Assembly (NCBI GenBank): GCA_027031565.1
Contig: JALVPX010000048.1
Coordinates: forward strand, 1-6,676
DNA: 6,676 nt
Direction: 5' to 3'
From: Deltaproteobacteria bacterium
GTDB taxonomy: Bacteria > Desulfobacterota > Dissulfuribacteria > Dissulfuribacterales > JALVPX01
Position 1 is the stretch's first letter. Each line of letters opens with the position of its first letter. This document shows, one piece after another, positions 1-5,349 of the stretch. The notes under the pieces are model-generated. The model saw nothing but the letters and a program-made list of their open reading frames with translations, did not search any database and was not told the DNA's origin. The position numbers and the translations under genes were made by a program.

Positions 1-124
1 CTTTGTCTGCCCCATGCTCCTGTTTGAGCCTTGCTCCTTCCTCGAACATCTTTCTTATCCAGGAGGCCCTTTCCATAAAATTGATCATCTTTTCTGCAAT
101 CCCCGGACTGCGCTCTGCGGACAT
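1..124 (-). CDS. PLP-dependent aminotransferase, class I/II (N-terminal fragment)
   Basis: Only the first 41 codons are in the window; the gene continues past the left edge. The ATG (complement of 122-124) has a good Shine-Dalgarno, GGAGGG, about five bases upstream on the minus strand. The translation begins MSAERSPGIAEKMINF and contains SSWIRKMFEEG-like sequence (here ASWIRKMFEEGARLKQEHG, residues 21-39). This matches the N-terminal helix of fold-type I aspartate-aminotransferase-like enzymes common in Desulfobacterota, where a 'DFSLGNP' segment normally follows. The PLP lysine and catalytic core lie outside the window, so substrate specificity cannot be judged. It is divergent from rpe and probably has its own promoter. 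Family is inferred from a short but characteristic stretch; an unrelated helical N-terminus is possible but less likely. Confidence 0.72.
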   Translation of the reverse strand, partial: MSAERSPGIAEKMINFMERASWIRKMFEEGARLKQEHGADK

Positions 125-153
125 TTCATCCCTCCAATAGTATGATGGTTTAT

Positions 154-182
154 TTAATACCTATTCACTGGGCCAGCGTCAA
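154..182 (-). promoter_or_regulatory. Putative sigma70 promoter for the aminotransferase
   Basis: On the minus strand TTGACG (177-182) is followed after 17 bases by TATTAA (154-159). Four of six -10 bases and five of six -35 bases match consensus. Initiation would fall near 147, leaving a leader of about 23 bases that contains the GGAGGG ribosome binding site. The -35 box lies in the left arm of the inverted repeat at 168-210, so a protein bound there would compete with polymerase. Inferred from sequence only. Confidence 0.4.
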
Positions 183-210
183 ACCTGCTGCCACACATGA
201 CGCTGTCCAG
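168..210. repeat. Imperfect inverted repeat in the aminotransferase-rpe intergenic region
   Basis: CTGG-GC-CAGCGTC (168-180) faces GACGCTG-T-CCAG (199-210) across an 18-base loop. Eleven base pairs form, broken by one small asymmetric internal loop; the inner seven (CAGCGTC/GACGCTG) are perfect. There is no U-run after it, and it sits between divergent genes, so a terminator role is unlikely. It overlaps the -35-like box of the minus-strand promoter and ends 21 bases before the rpe start. It may be an operator, or a hairpin in an rpe leader if transcription starts upstream. Confidence 0.55.
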
Positions 211-219
211 ATTTTGGTT

Positions 220-225
220 TATAGT
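220..225 (+). promoter_or_regulatory. Possible -10 element of rpe with leaderless geometry
   Basis: TATAGT (five of six to TATAAT) ends six bases before the rpe ATG at 232, so a transcript from it would begin at or next to the A of the start codon. The 20 bases before the ATG lack a purine-rich Shine-Dalgarno, which fits leaderless translation. No good -35 is present at 16-18 bases. It may be a chance match; a longer leader starting upstream is the alternative. Confidence 0.3.
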
Positions 226-231
226 GGTCGC

Positions 232-903
232 ATGAATATTCAGATTGCACCTTCAATTCTTTCAGCGGATTTTGCCAGGCTTGGGGAAGAGGTTCGCGCT
301 GTAGAAGAAGCCGGAGCAGATATCGTTCATGTGGATGTGATGGATGGCCATTTTGTGCCTAACATTACCATTGGTCCGCTGGTGGTGAGGGCATTGAGGC
401 CGGTGGTCCAGCTTCCCATGGATGTGCATTTGATGATAGAAGATCCGGACCAATACATAGAGGAATTTGCTGCTGCTGGCGCATCCTTTATAACTGTCCA
501 CGTGGAGACGTGTAAACACCTTCACCGCACCATTCAGTTGATCAAATCCTTTGGAGTAAAGGCAGGAGCCGTCTTGAACCCGGCCACTTCCCTGGACACC
601 CTTGAATACATCCTGGAGGATCTCGACCTGGTGCTCATAATGAGCGTCAATCCAGGATTCGGGGGGCAGGAATTTATTCCGTCCTCCCTTAGAAAGATCG
701 AGAGGCTGCGTGCCATGATCGATTCTGCCGGTACGCCCGTACTCATAGAAGTAGACGGCGGGGTCAACGTTGACACTATTTCAGACGTGGTAAAGGCTGG
801 AGCAGATATATGCGTTGCCGGTTCTGCCGTGTTTGGAAAGGATGATTATTCAAAGGCAATCGCAGATTTGAGAAAAAAGGCAAGGCTGGGAGTGGAAGTG
901 TAA
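232..903 (+). CDS. rpe: Ribulose-phosphate 3-epimerase
   Basis: Interconverts D-ribulose 5-phosphate and D-xylulose 5-phosphate in the cytosolic pentose phosphate pathway. The ATG at 232 gives 223 residues, the usual family size, and begins MNIQIAPSILSADF, the standard N-terminus; the reading frame is open upstream to 142 but those 30 residues do not look like Rpe. The TIM-barrel metal ligands and catalytic acids are all present: His33 and Asp35 in HVDVMDGHFVPN, His66 in MDVHLMIE, and Asp175 in IEVDGGV. The phosphate-binding parts are NPGFGGQEF (140-148) and the late glycine-rich turn AGSAVFG. There is no clear Shine-Dalgarno. The gene stands alone, divergent from the aminotransferase and closed by a strong terminator 28 bases after the stop. 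Close relatives such as allulose-6-phosphate epimerase share the fold, but context and sequence favour Rpe. Confidence 0.96.
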   Translation: MNIQIAPSILSADFARLGEEVRAVEEAGADIVHVDVMDGHFVPNITIGPLVVRALRPVVQLPMDVHLMIEDPDQYIEEFAAAGASFITVHVETCKHLHRTIQLIKSFGVKAGAVLNPATSLDTLEYILEDLDLVLIMSVNPGFGGQEFIPSSLRKIERLRAMIDSAGTPVLIEVDGGVNVDTISDVVKAGADICVAGSAVFGKDDYSKAIADLRKKARLGVEV

Positions 904-905
904 CA

Positions 906-918
906 GGCAGCTTCTGCC
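906..918. repeat. Small hairpin just after rpe stop
   Basis: GGCAG-CTT-CTGCC forms a five-base-pair stem with a three-base loop beginning two bases after the rpe stop. It shares the string GCTTCTGC with the loop region of the terminator hairpin 13 bases further on. It has no T-tract of its own; it could protect the 3' end or be incidental. Confidence 0.4.
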
Positions 919-930
919 AGCCTTGGAAAG

Positions 931-959
931 AAAAAGGGGCGCTTCTGCACCCCTTTTTT
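931..959. terminator. Bidirectional rho-independent terminator between rpe and the convergent small gene
   Basis: AAAAAGGGG (931-939) pairs with CCCCTTTTT (950-958), with a further GC/GC pairing inside the loop. On the plus strand the stem is followed by six T in total (954-959), ending rpe. On the minus strand the complement ends in TTTTTC then TTT, ending the small gene whose stop is at 988. The position between two convergent genes fits shared use. Confidence 0.88.
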
Positions 960-987
960 GTTCATTTTATTGATAATGGTCGTGTAA

Positions 988-1170
988 TTAGCAGCCTTCC
1001 ACCTTCTTTTTGGCAGCCTTTACCTTGACCTTCATGCCGGCCTTAAATTTTTCAGCCTTTTTGCCGCAATCCAAGGTTACAGTAGTGCCCTCAACGGCCT
1101 TTACCTCACAAGTGGCCTTTTTGGAAGCCATGCTCACGCTTGAAACACTCAAGATGAAGGCCGCGGCCAA
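988..1170 (-). CDS. Small exported Lys/Cys-rich protein, unknown function; start codon apparently lost
   Basis: The coordinates give the longest frame with a conventional start (TTG at 1170, 60 residues), but the open frame extends to 1200 and the true N-terminus is probably there. Reading upstream adds KKDKKILSTC before LAAAFILSVSSVSMAS. Together these form a textbook signal peptide: basic n-region, hydrophobic core, small residues before a likely cleavage near MAS-KK. The mature part is about 45 residues, very basic, with three cysteines (TCEV, LDCGKK and a C-terminal GC) and an alternating pattern around VKAVEGTTVTLDC and KFKAGMKVKVK that suggests a small beta fold. The expected start directly after the strong Shine-Dalgarno (1205-1213) is replaced by TAG. 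I recall similar short periplasmic proteins in desulfobacteria, some annotated ExtJ-like, but cannot assign a name or function. It is monocistronic with its own promoter and terminator, and could be a pseudogene in this assembly. Confidence 0.6.
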   Translation of the reverse strand: MAAAFILSVSSVSMASKKATCEVKAVEGTTVTLDCGKKAEKFKAGMKVKVKAAKKKVEGC

Positions 1171-1204
1171 ACAGGTTGATAAGATTTTCTTGTCCTTTTT
1201 CTAA

Positions 1205-1213
1205 CTCCTCCTT
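1205..1213 (-). promoter_or_regulatory. Strong Shine-Dalgarno without a nearby start codon
   Basis: On the minus strand AAGGAGGAG is followed by TTAGAAAAAGGAC. No ATG, GTG or TTG occurs within 35 bases; the first is TTG at 1170. Inserting one T (TTATGAAAAAG) would create an ATG four to five bases after the site and in frame with the signal peptide below. This points to a single-base loss, biological or technical. Confidence 0.7.
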
Positions 1214-1257
1214 GTGTTTTGGAATTATGCAAAAAGATTTTCCATATCTGTAGCCCA

Positions 1258-1286
1258 AACCTATGTTAGTATTTTGGCCTTGTCAA
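1258..1286 (-). promoter_or_regulatory. Putative sigma70 promoter for the small exported protein
   Basis: On the minus strand a perfect -35, TTGACA (1281-1286), is followed after 17 bases by TAGGTT (1258-1263), which keeps the first two and last bases of the -10 consensus. Initiation would fall near 1251, giving a leader of about 50 bases with the Shine-Dalgarno at 1205-1213. The -35 lies inside the palindrome at 1276-1290. Confidence 0.45.
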
Positions 1287-1290
1287 GGCC
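1276..1290. repeat. Perfect 15-base palindrome over a -35 box; possible operator
   Basis: GGCCTTG-T-CAAGGCC has two perfect seven-base arms around one central base. It covers the TTGACA -35 box of the minus-strand promoter and lies about 50 bases upstream of the plus-strand kinase promoter. The size and symmetry suit a dimeric repressor. As RNA it would make only a short five-pair hairpin and has no U-run, so a terminator role is unlikely. Confidence 0.55.
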
Positions 1291-1340
1291 GATTTATGAT
1301 TGCCAGGGTTATTTTGACCACTATTTTACTCATCCTTTTA

Positions 1341-1368
1341 TTGTAAAGATTACAGAATGACTTATACT
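1341..1368 (+). promoter_or_regulatory. Putative sigma70 promoter of the kinase-tatD-maf-yggS-queDE unit
   Basis: TTGTAA (1341-1346, four of six) and TATACT (1363-1368, five of six) are separated by 16 bases. Initiation would fall near 1375, giving a leader of about 90 bases that includes a directly repeated GGCCCGG (1420-1426 and 1436-1442), part of which can pair as CCCGG/CCGGG. It is the best plus-strand match in the gap, and no equally good promoter is seen inside the following cluster. Confidence 0.5.
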
Positions 1369-1463
1369 ACATTTTTTAATGTGACCGATAAAAAGAGTAT
1401 AGGCGGTACACTACTGCGCGGCCCGGTGTCATCCTGGCCCGGGATTTGCGTTGAAATAAGGTG

Positions 1464-2903
1464 ATGTTTGATATCGAAGCCCAAAAACAGATCTGTAACG
1501 TGACATTGCAAGCTGACCTGGACTCACAAGCCCATCCTAATAAAATATTGCGCGATTTGGCCGTCAAGCTGAACGCAGCCTTTTCAAAGACGCAGGACCT
1601 GGACGAGATATTGCTTGCAGTTCTGGTAGGGATAACGTCTGGGGAAGGCCTAGGATTCAACCGGGCGTGTTTAATCAAGGCCGATTCAGAAGCCCAATGC
1701 CTCACCGGCATTTGCGGCCTTGGTCCTGCTGATCAAGAAGAGGCATTTCAAATTTGGCATGAGATATCCAACAATCAATTAAATATATTTGATATACTGG
1801 ATTCACTAAGGGAAGGTTTTTACAAATCTCCCCATCCATCCAATGAATTAGCCAGGAAGGTGCGGGTGCCATTGGCTGATCATAACCACGTGCTGGTTCG
1901 ATCTGTCAAAGAGCGCCGCGCCATACTTGTTGACAAAAACAGCGTGGAACGAGGTTCTATTGAGTTGCTTGATCTGTTTGGTGTAGACCAGGTTGCAGTT
2001 GCTCCACTGATAGGCGACGAGCAGGATCCTTTTGGAGTAATCGTGGCCGATAATTTCGTGTCCAAGAAAGTGGTTACGCCTGATACCCTGCAGGTTCTGG
2101 AGTTGTTTGCCGAATTTGCATCACTGGCAGTCAATAAGGCCAGGATGCTGGCTGCATTGGAAAGACAGGTGCAGCAACTTAACGAGCTCAACAAGGAACT
2201 GGAAGAAAAGAAGCACATGCTGGTCAAGGTGGAACGGCAGGCTGCCCTGGGGCAGATGGCAGACCAGCTTGTTCACAGCATACGTAACCCGGTTACCACG
2301 ATCGGCGGCACGGCCAGATTTCTGTTCAACAAGCTTGAGGATCCCGGCTTTAAGGCTAAGGCAGATATCCTGGTGAGCGAGTGCCGCAGGCTCGAAAAAG
2401 TGCTTCGGCAAATCGAAGACTTTTCAGTGGATATCGCTCTCAATCAGGAGGCAGTTAGAATAACGCCCCTGGTCATAAGGTCTCTAGCATTGTTGAGGAG
2501 CGAGATGGAGGACTGCGGGATCAAATTGACTACCATCCTGCCTGACTATGAGCTCATGGTCTCTGCAGACAGGCTCAAGTTGCAGGAAGCTGTTGTAAAC
2601 CTCTTGAAAAATGCCATGGAGGCAATGCCTGAGGGAGGCCTTCTGACTGTGTCGGTAGCAAGGTGCAATGGAAATGTTGAGATAAAGATTGTTGATACAG
2701 GGCTGGGAATGGCCAGGGCACACCTTCGCAGGGCTGATCAGCCCTTTTTCACCACAAAGAGCCAATCCATGGGGCTTGGGCTGAGCCTTGCAAAACGCAC
2801 TATTGAAAAACATGGAGGGGCCTTAAGCCTGACCCGCAACAAAGTGGGTGGAACCGCGGTGACAATCATGCTTCCCCTAGTTCACCCCTATGGAAATCCC
2901 TGA
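1464..2903 (+). CDS. Soluble GAF-domain sensor histidine kinase
   Basis: Cytosolic two-component kinase of 479 residues with no transmembrane segment. An N-terminal GAF domain (about 25-220) precedes a short coiled coil (about 222-255, LERQVQQLNELNKELEEKK), a HisKA dimerisation domain, and a C-terminal HATPase. His271 is the predicted phosphorylation site in LVHSIRNPVTTIGG. The N box (VVNLLKNAMEAMPEGG) contributes Asn383, the G1 box is DTGLGM (Asp411), followed by FFTTK and the G2 box GLGLSLAKR. The residue after the histidine is Ser rather than the usual Glu/Asp, while Asn at +4 is kept. An in-frame TGA at 1452 limits the start to GTG 1461 or ATG 1464; AAGGTG (1458-1463) is the only Shine-Dalgarno-like string and is unusually close. 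The GAF ligand cannot be predicted. No response regulator is adjacent, so the partner is elsewhere. The gene overlaps tatD by 14 bases. Confidence 0.92.
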   Translation: MFDIEAQKQICNVTLQADLDSQAHPNKILRDLAVKLNAAFSKTQDLDEILLAVLVGITSGEGLGFNRACLIKADSEAQCLTGICGLGPADQEEAFQIWHEISNNQLNIFDILDSLREGFYKSPHPSNELARKVRVPLADHNHVLVRSVKERRAILVDKNSVERGSIELLDLFGVDQVAVAPLIGDEQDPFGVIVADNFVSKKVVTPDTLQVLELFAEFASLAVNKARMLAALERQVQQLNELNKELEEKKHMLVKVERQAALGQMADQLVHSIRNPVTTIGGTARFLFNKLEDPGFKAKADILVSECRRLEKVLRQIEDFSVDIALNQEAVRITPLVIRSLALLRSEMEDCGIKLTTILPDYELMVSADRLKLQEAVVNLLKNAMEAMPEGGLLTVSVARCNGNVEIKIVDTGLGMARAHLRRADQPFFTTKSQSMGLGLSLAKRTIEKHGGALSLTRNKVGGTAVTIMLPLVHPYGNP

Positions 2904-3675
2904 GCTGATAGATACCCATTGCCATCTTGACTTAAAACCCCTTTGTTACAACGTGGAAACCTTTTTGAAACGTGCCCGGCAAAGGGGAATCGATAAGGTT
3001 GTCACCATTGGCATAAACCCTCAAAGTTCCCAAACGGCAGTGGAACTTTCTGAAAAATATCAAGACGTTTATGCAGCAGTAGGCATACATCCCCACGATT
3101 CTTCAAACGCAGACGAGGAAGCCTTTTCCAGCATTGAAGAGCTGCTTTCAAGGGACAAGGTGGTTGCCTTGGGGGAAATAGGCCTCGACTATTTCAAGCA
3201 ATATTCGCCCATCGAGATACAAAAAAAGGCCTTTAAAAAACAGCTTGGGATTGCGAGGGAAAGGGGCAAACCCGTGGTGATTCACGCCCGGAACTCCTAC
3301 GAAGATGTGTTGCAGATCTTGAGGCATTCAGGCATTGGGGAGGGTGGTGCAGTCATCCACTGTTTTTCTGGCAGCATCGAGGCGGCCAGGCAGGCGCTTG
3401 ATCTCGGCTGTTATATTTCCTTTACTGGGGTGATAACCTTCAAGAATGCCAGTGATCTCAAAGATGTGGTAAGATTTGTCCCGCTGGACCATATCTTACT
3501 GGAAACCGATGCACCTTTTTTGGCACCTGAACCCTTTAGGGGCAAGACCAATGAACCTGCCTTTCTGAATGAAATTGCGGCTGCAGTGGCAAAGATAAAA
3601 GGGGTGTCGGAAGAGGAGTTGATTAAGTGTACGACCCTGAATGCAAAGGAATTTTTCAGCTTACAAGACCCTTGA
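2890..3675 (+). CDS. tatD: TatD family metal-dependent hydrolase / DNase
   Basis: Cytosolic TIM-barrel metalloenzyme of the amidohydrolase superfamily; characterised members are 3'-5' DNA exonucleases linked to DNA repair and turnover of damaged DNA. Its 261 residues match the family. All expected ligands are visible: His10 and His12 in DTHCHLD, Glu96 in ALGEIGLDY, His132 in VIHARN, His157 in IHCFSG, and Asp207 in LLETDAPFL. GIHPHD (66-70) is also family-typical. The start overlaps the kinase end by 14 bases and has no clear Shine-Dalgarno, so translation is probably coupled to the kinase. Paralogues such as YcfH and YjjV cannot be separated from sequence alone, so the exact substrate is open. 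Confidence 0.94.
   Translation: MEIPELIDTHCHLDLKPLCYNVETFLKRARQRGIDKVVTIGINPQSSQTAVELSEKYQDVYAAVGIHPHDSSNADEEAFSSIEELLSRDKVVALGEIGLDYFKQYSPIEIQKKAFKKQLGIARERGKPVVIHARNSYEDVLQILRHSGIGEGGAVIHCFSGSIEAARQALDLGCYISFTGVITFKNASDLKDVVRFVPLDHILLETDAPFLAPEPFRGKTNEPAFLNEIAAAVAKIKGVSEEELIKCTTLNAKEFFSLQDP
3613..3618 (+). promoter_or_regulatory. Shine-Dalgarno that fixes the maf start
   Basis: GAGGAG lies eight bases before GTG 3627 inside the tatD coding region. The competing TTG at 3672, which overlaps the tatD stop as TTGA, has only AAGGA about 21 bases upstream. The spacing therefore favours GTG 3627 and a 49-base overlap. Confidence 0.6.
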
Positions 3676-4250
3676 TATTGGCCTCTGCATCACCCAGGCG
3701 CCGGGACCTGCTGGCGCTACTGGGTCTTTCTTTCGAAATCAAGCCGAGTTCCGACAAGGAGCCTGCATGGAGACCGGGCTTAGAGCCTGTAAAGTTTGCT
3801 CTTGATTTGGCGAGGATAAAGGGTCAAAAGGCTGCCCACGAACATAAAGAGGCGGTGGTGTTGTCTGCGGATACCATAGTCGTGTCCGGGAAGGAGGTGT
3901 TGGGGAAGCCGGCAGACAGGCAGGAGGGGCTTCAAATGTTGATGACGTTGAGAGGCCGCCCCCACCAGGTGATAACGGGTTTCTGTATTCGGTGTGCTGA
4001 ACTCGGCTTGTGCTGCCTTGGAGCCGTAAGCACCACGGTATACATCGGCGATTTCCCGGAGGAAGTTTTGAGATCTTATGCGGAGACCGGCGAGGGACTA
4101 GACAAGGCTGGGAGTTATGCAGTTCAAGGTGTCGGCTCTTTTCTCGTTGAGCGAATTGAAGGATCATATACTAACGTGGTCGGCCTTCCGGTTACAGAGA
4201 TAATAAAAATTTTGCTCGAGACCGGCATGATCAAGGTGTGTATAATGTAG
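3627..4250 (+). CDS. maf: Maf family nucleotide pyrophosphatase
   Basis: Maf proteins hydrolyse nucleoside triphosphates (dTTP, UTP, CTP or modified forms) to monophosphates and pyrophosphate, acting as cytosolic house-cleaning enzymes; some are linked to septum inhibition. With the GTG start the protein has 207 residues. It shows the signature LILASASPRRRDLL (16-29), Asp82 in LSADTIVV as the likely catalytic base, the lysine of GKPAD, and the C-terminal block DKAGSYAVQG...GSYTNVVGLP. GTG 3627 is preferred because GAGGAG sits eight bases upstream; it leaves a 15-residue N-terminal extension before the conserved strand, longer than usual. TTG 3672 (192 residues) is the alternative. The specificity subgroup (YhdE-like dTTP/UTP or YceF-like m7GTP) is not resolved. 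It overlaps tatD and ends two bases before the yggS ATG. Confidence 0.93.
   Translation: MYDPECKGIFQLTRPLILASASPRRRDLLALLGLSFEIKPSSDKEPAWRPGLEPVKFALDLARIKGQKAAHEHKEAVVLSADTIVVSGKEVLGKPADRQEGLQMLMTLRGRPHQVITGFCIRCAELGLCCLGAVSTTVYIGDFPEEVLRSYAETGEGLDKAGSYAVQGVGSFLVERIEGSYTNVVGLPVTEIIKILLETGMIKVCIM
4241..4246 (+). promoter_or_regulatory. Perfect TATAAT six bases before the yggS ATG
   Basis: TATAAT occurs in the last codons of maf, and the six bases GTAGTT separate it from ATG 4253. This is the same spacing as the TATAGT upstream of rpe. No -35 with a good match is found 16-18 bases upstream. It may be an internal leaderless promoter or chance. Confidence 0.28.
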
Positions 4251-4252
4251 TT

Positions 4253-4966
4253 ATGTGTGCCTCTTGTATAAGCGGAAATCTAGAAAGGGCAAAGGCCAGG
4301 ATTGAAGCTGCAGCCCGCAGGGCCGGCCGCTCTCCAAATGAAATACGCTTGATGGGCGTAACAAAGACTCAGCCGGCCGAGGTGGTCAAGGAGGCTATTG
4401 AGGCAGGGATTTCCCTCCTTGGCGAAAATTATGTGCAGGAGGCTGAGAAAAAGATTGCAGAGCTGGGGGGCATGGCCAATAAGGCAGAATGGCATATGAT
4501 AGGCCATCTTCAGCGTAACAAGGCCAAGAAGGCGTGCAAGTTGTTCAGTTGCGTTGAGACAGTAGACAACGTCAAGTTGGCAGAGGCCTTATCCAGGCAT
4601 GCCGAGGCATCCGGCAGGCAAATCTCCCTGCTGGTTCAAGTAAACATTGCGAAAGAGCCGCAGAAATCTGGCGTGGTGCCGGAAGAAGCAGAACTTCTTG
4701 TTTCCAGGATCGTCGGTCTTTCCCATGTTCAAGTTTCCGGCCTCATGGTCATCCCTCCGTACTCGGACGATGTGGAGAAAACCAGGGCGTGGTTCCGTAA
4801 GGCGCGGCTGCTGAGGGATCAGTTGGCCATCAAGTTCAAGGGAAAGGCTGACTTCAAGGAGCTTTCCATGGGCATGTCAAATGATTTTGAAGCAGCCATC
4901 GAGGAGGGCTCCACCATAGTGCGGCTCGGAACCATTCTTTTTGGTCCAAGGAGGTCACCAAGATAG
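4253..4966 (+). CDS. yggS: YggS/PLPBP family pyridoxal phosphate-binding protein
   Basis: Cytosolic PLP carrier/homeostasis protein (PROSC/YggS family); it binds PLP on a fold like the barrel of alanine racemase but has no known enzymatic activity, and its loss disturbs vitamin B6 and amino-acid pools. Residue Lys38 in MGVTKTQP is the predicted Schiff-base lysine. Family blocks follow in order: GENYVQE, WHMIGHLQRNK, VETVDN, VQVNIAKEPQKSGV, GLMVIPPYS and LSMGMSNDFEAAIEEGSTIV, the last containing phosphate-binding residues. ATG 4253 gives 238 codons including stop (237 residues) and starts two bases after the maf stop. GTG 4238 (five codons earlier, overlapping maf) is possible. Neither has a well-spaced Shine-Dalgarno, so coupling to maf or a leaderless start is likely. 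The N-terminus MCASCIS is unusually cysteine-containing. It abuts queD with no gap. Confidence 0.94.
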   Translation: MCASCISGNLERAKARIEAAARRAGRSPNEIRLMGVTKTQPAEVVKEAIEAGISLLGENYVQEAEKKIAELGGMANKAEWHMIGHLQRNKAKKACKLFSCVETVDNVKLAEALSRHAEASGRQISLLVQVNIAKEPQKSGVVPEEAELLVSRIVGLSHVQVSGLMVIPPYSDDVEKTRAWFRKARLLRDQLAIKFKGKADFKELSMGMSNDFEAAIEEGSTIVRLGTILFGPRRSPR

Positions 4967-5344
4967 ATGTACGAGATTTTCGTTAAAACCCACTTTTCAA
5001 GTGCCCATTATTTACGTAATTATCCAGGAAAATGCGAGTTTCTTCATGGTCACAACTGGGAAGTGACCGTGTCTGTCGCAGCAGAGGAGTTGAATGAGAT
5101 CGATGTGGGGATCGATTTCAAGGAATTGAAAGAAAAAGTGGGCCAGATCATGAAGGAGCTGGATCACATCAATCTCAACGAACATCCTGCCTTCCAGGAA
5201 TGCAATCCATCGTCTGAAAGGCTGGCCCAATACATTTTCCAGCAGTTGAAGACCAAATTGGCAAACAACAGCGCTGTAAAGGTTTACAGGGTAACCGTGT
5301 GTGAAACACCGAGTTCCGGAGTGACATACCGGGAAGACGATTGA
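4967..5344 (+). CDS. queD: 6-carboxy-5,6,7,8-tetrahydropterin synthase
   Basis: Converts 7,8-dihydroneopterin triphosphate to 6-carboxytetrahydropterin, the second step of queuosine (7-deazaguanine) synthesis, in the cytosol. The 125 residues match the family. Zinc ligands His14 (SSAHYL), His27 and His29 (FLHGHNW) are present. Cys23 gives the CxxxHGH arrangement of QueD-type enzymes. The Asp66-His67 pair (ELDHINLN) and Glu113 (VCETPSSGV) complete the active site. AAGGAGG at 4948-4954 lies 12 bases upstream, slightly far, within the end of yggS; the ATG directly follows the yggS TAG. Overlap with the queE frame and the adjacent QueE support queuosine rather than biopterin synthesis, since eukaryote-like PTPS shares the fold. 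Confidence 0.95.
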   Translation: MYEIFVKTHFSSAHYLRNYPGKCEFLHGHNWEVTVSVAAEELNEIDVGIDFKELKEKVGQIMKELDHINLNEHPAFQECNPSSERLAQYIFQQLKTKLANNSAVKVYRVTVCETPSSGVTYREDD

Positions 5345-5349
5345 TCTTT

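Noticed and set aside
142..231. Upstream extension of rpe to 142 (30 more residues)
   Set aside because: The extra residues do not resemble Rpe, would include the inverted repeat, and the ATG at 232 gives the standard N-terminus and length.
1010..1204. Plus-strand open frame opposite the small exported gene
   Set aside because: It is the complement of the lysine- and alanine-rich gene, has no ribosome binding site, and reads toward another promoter region; the minus-strand protein has a signal peptide, Shine-Dalgarno and terminator.
1420..1442. Direct repeat GGCCCGG as a regulatory element or riboswitch in the kinase leader
   Set aside because: Only seven bases repeat and the possible stem is five pairs; no known riboswitch pattern is recognised.
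1376..1711. Minus-strand open frame over the kinase promoter and N-terminus
   Set aside because: No family resemblance and it is antisense to the well-supported kinase coding region.
3739..4167. Minus-strand 142-codon frame opposite maf
   Set aside because: Pro/Ser/Arg-rich shadow composition with no recognisable domain; maf on the plus strand has full family motifs.
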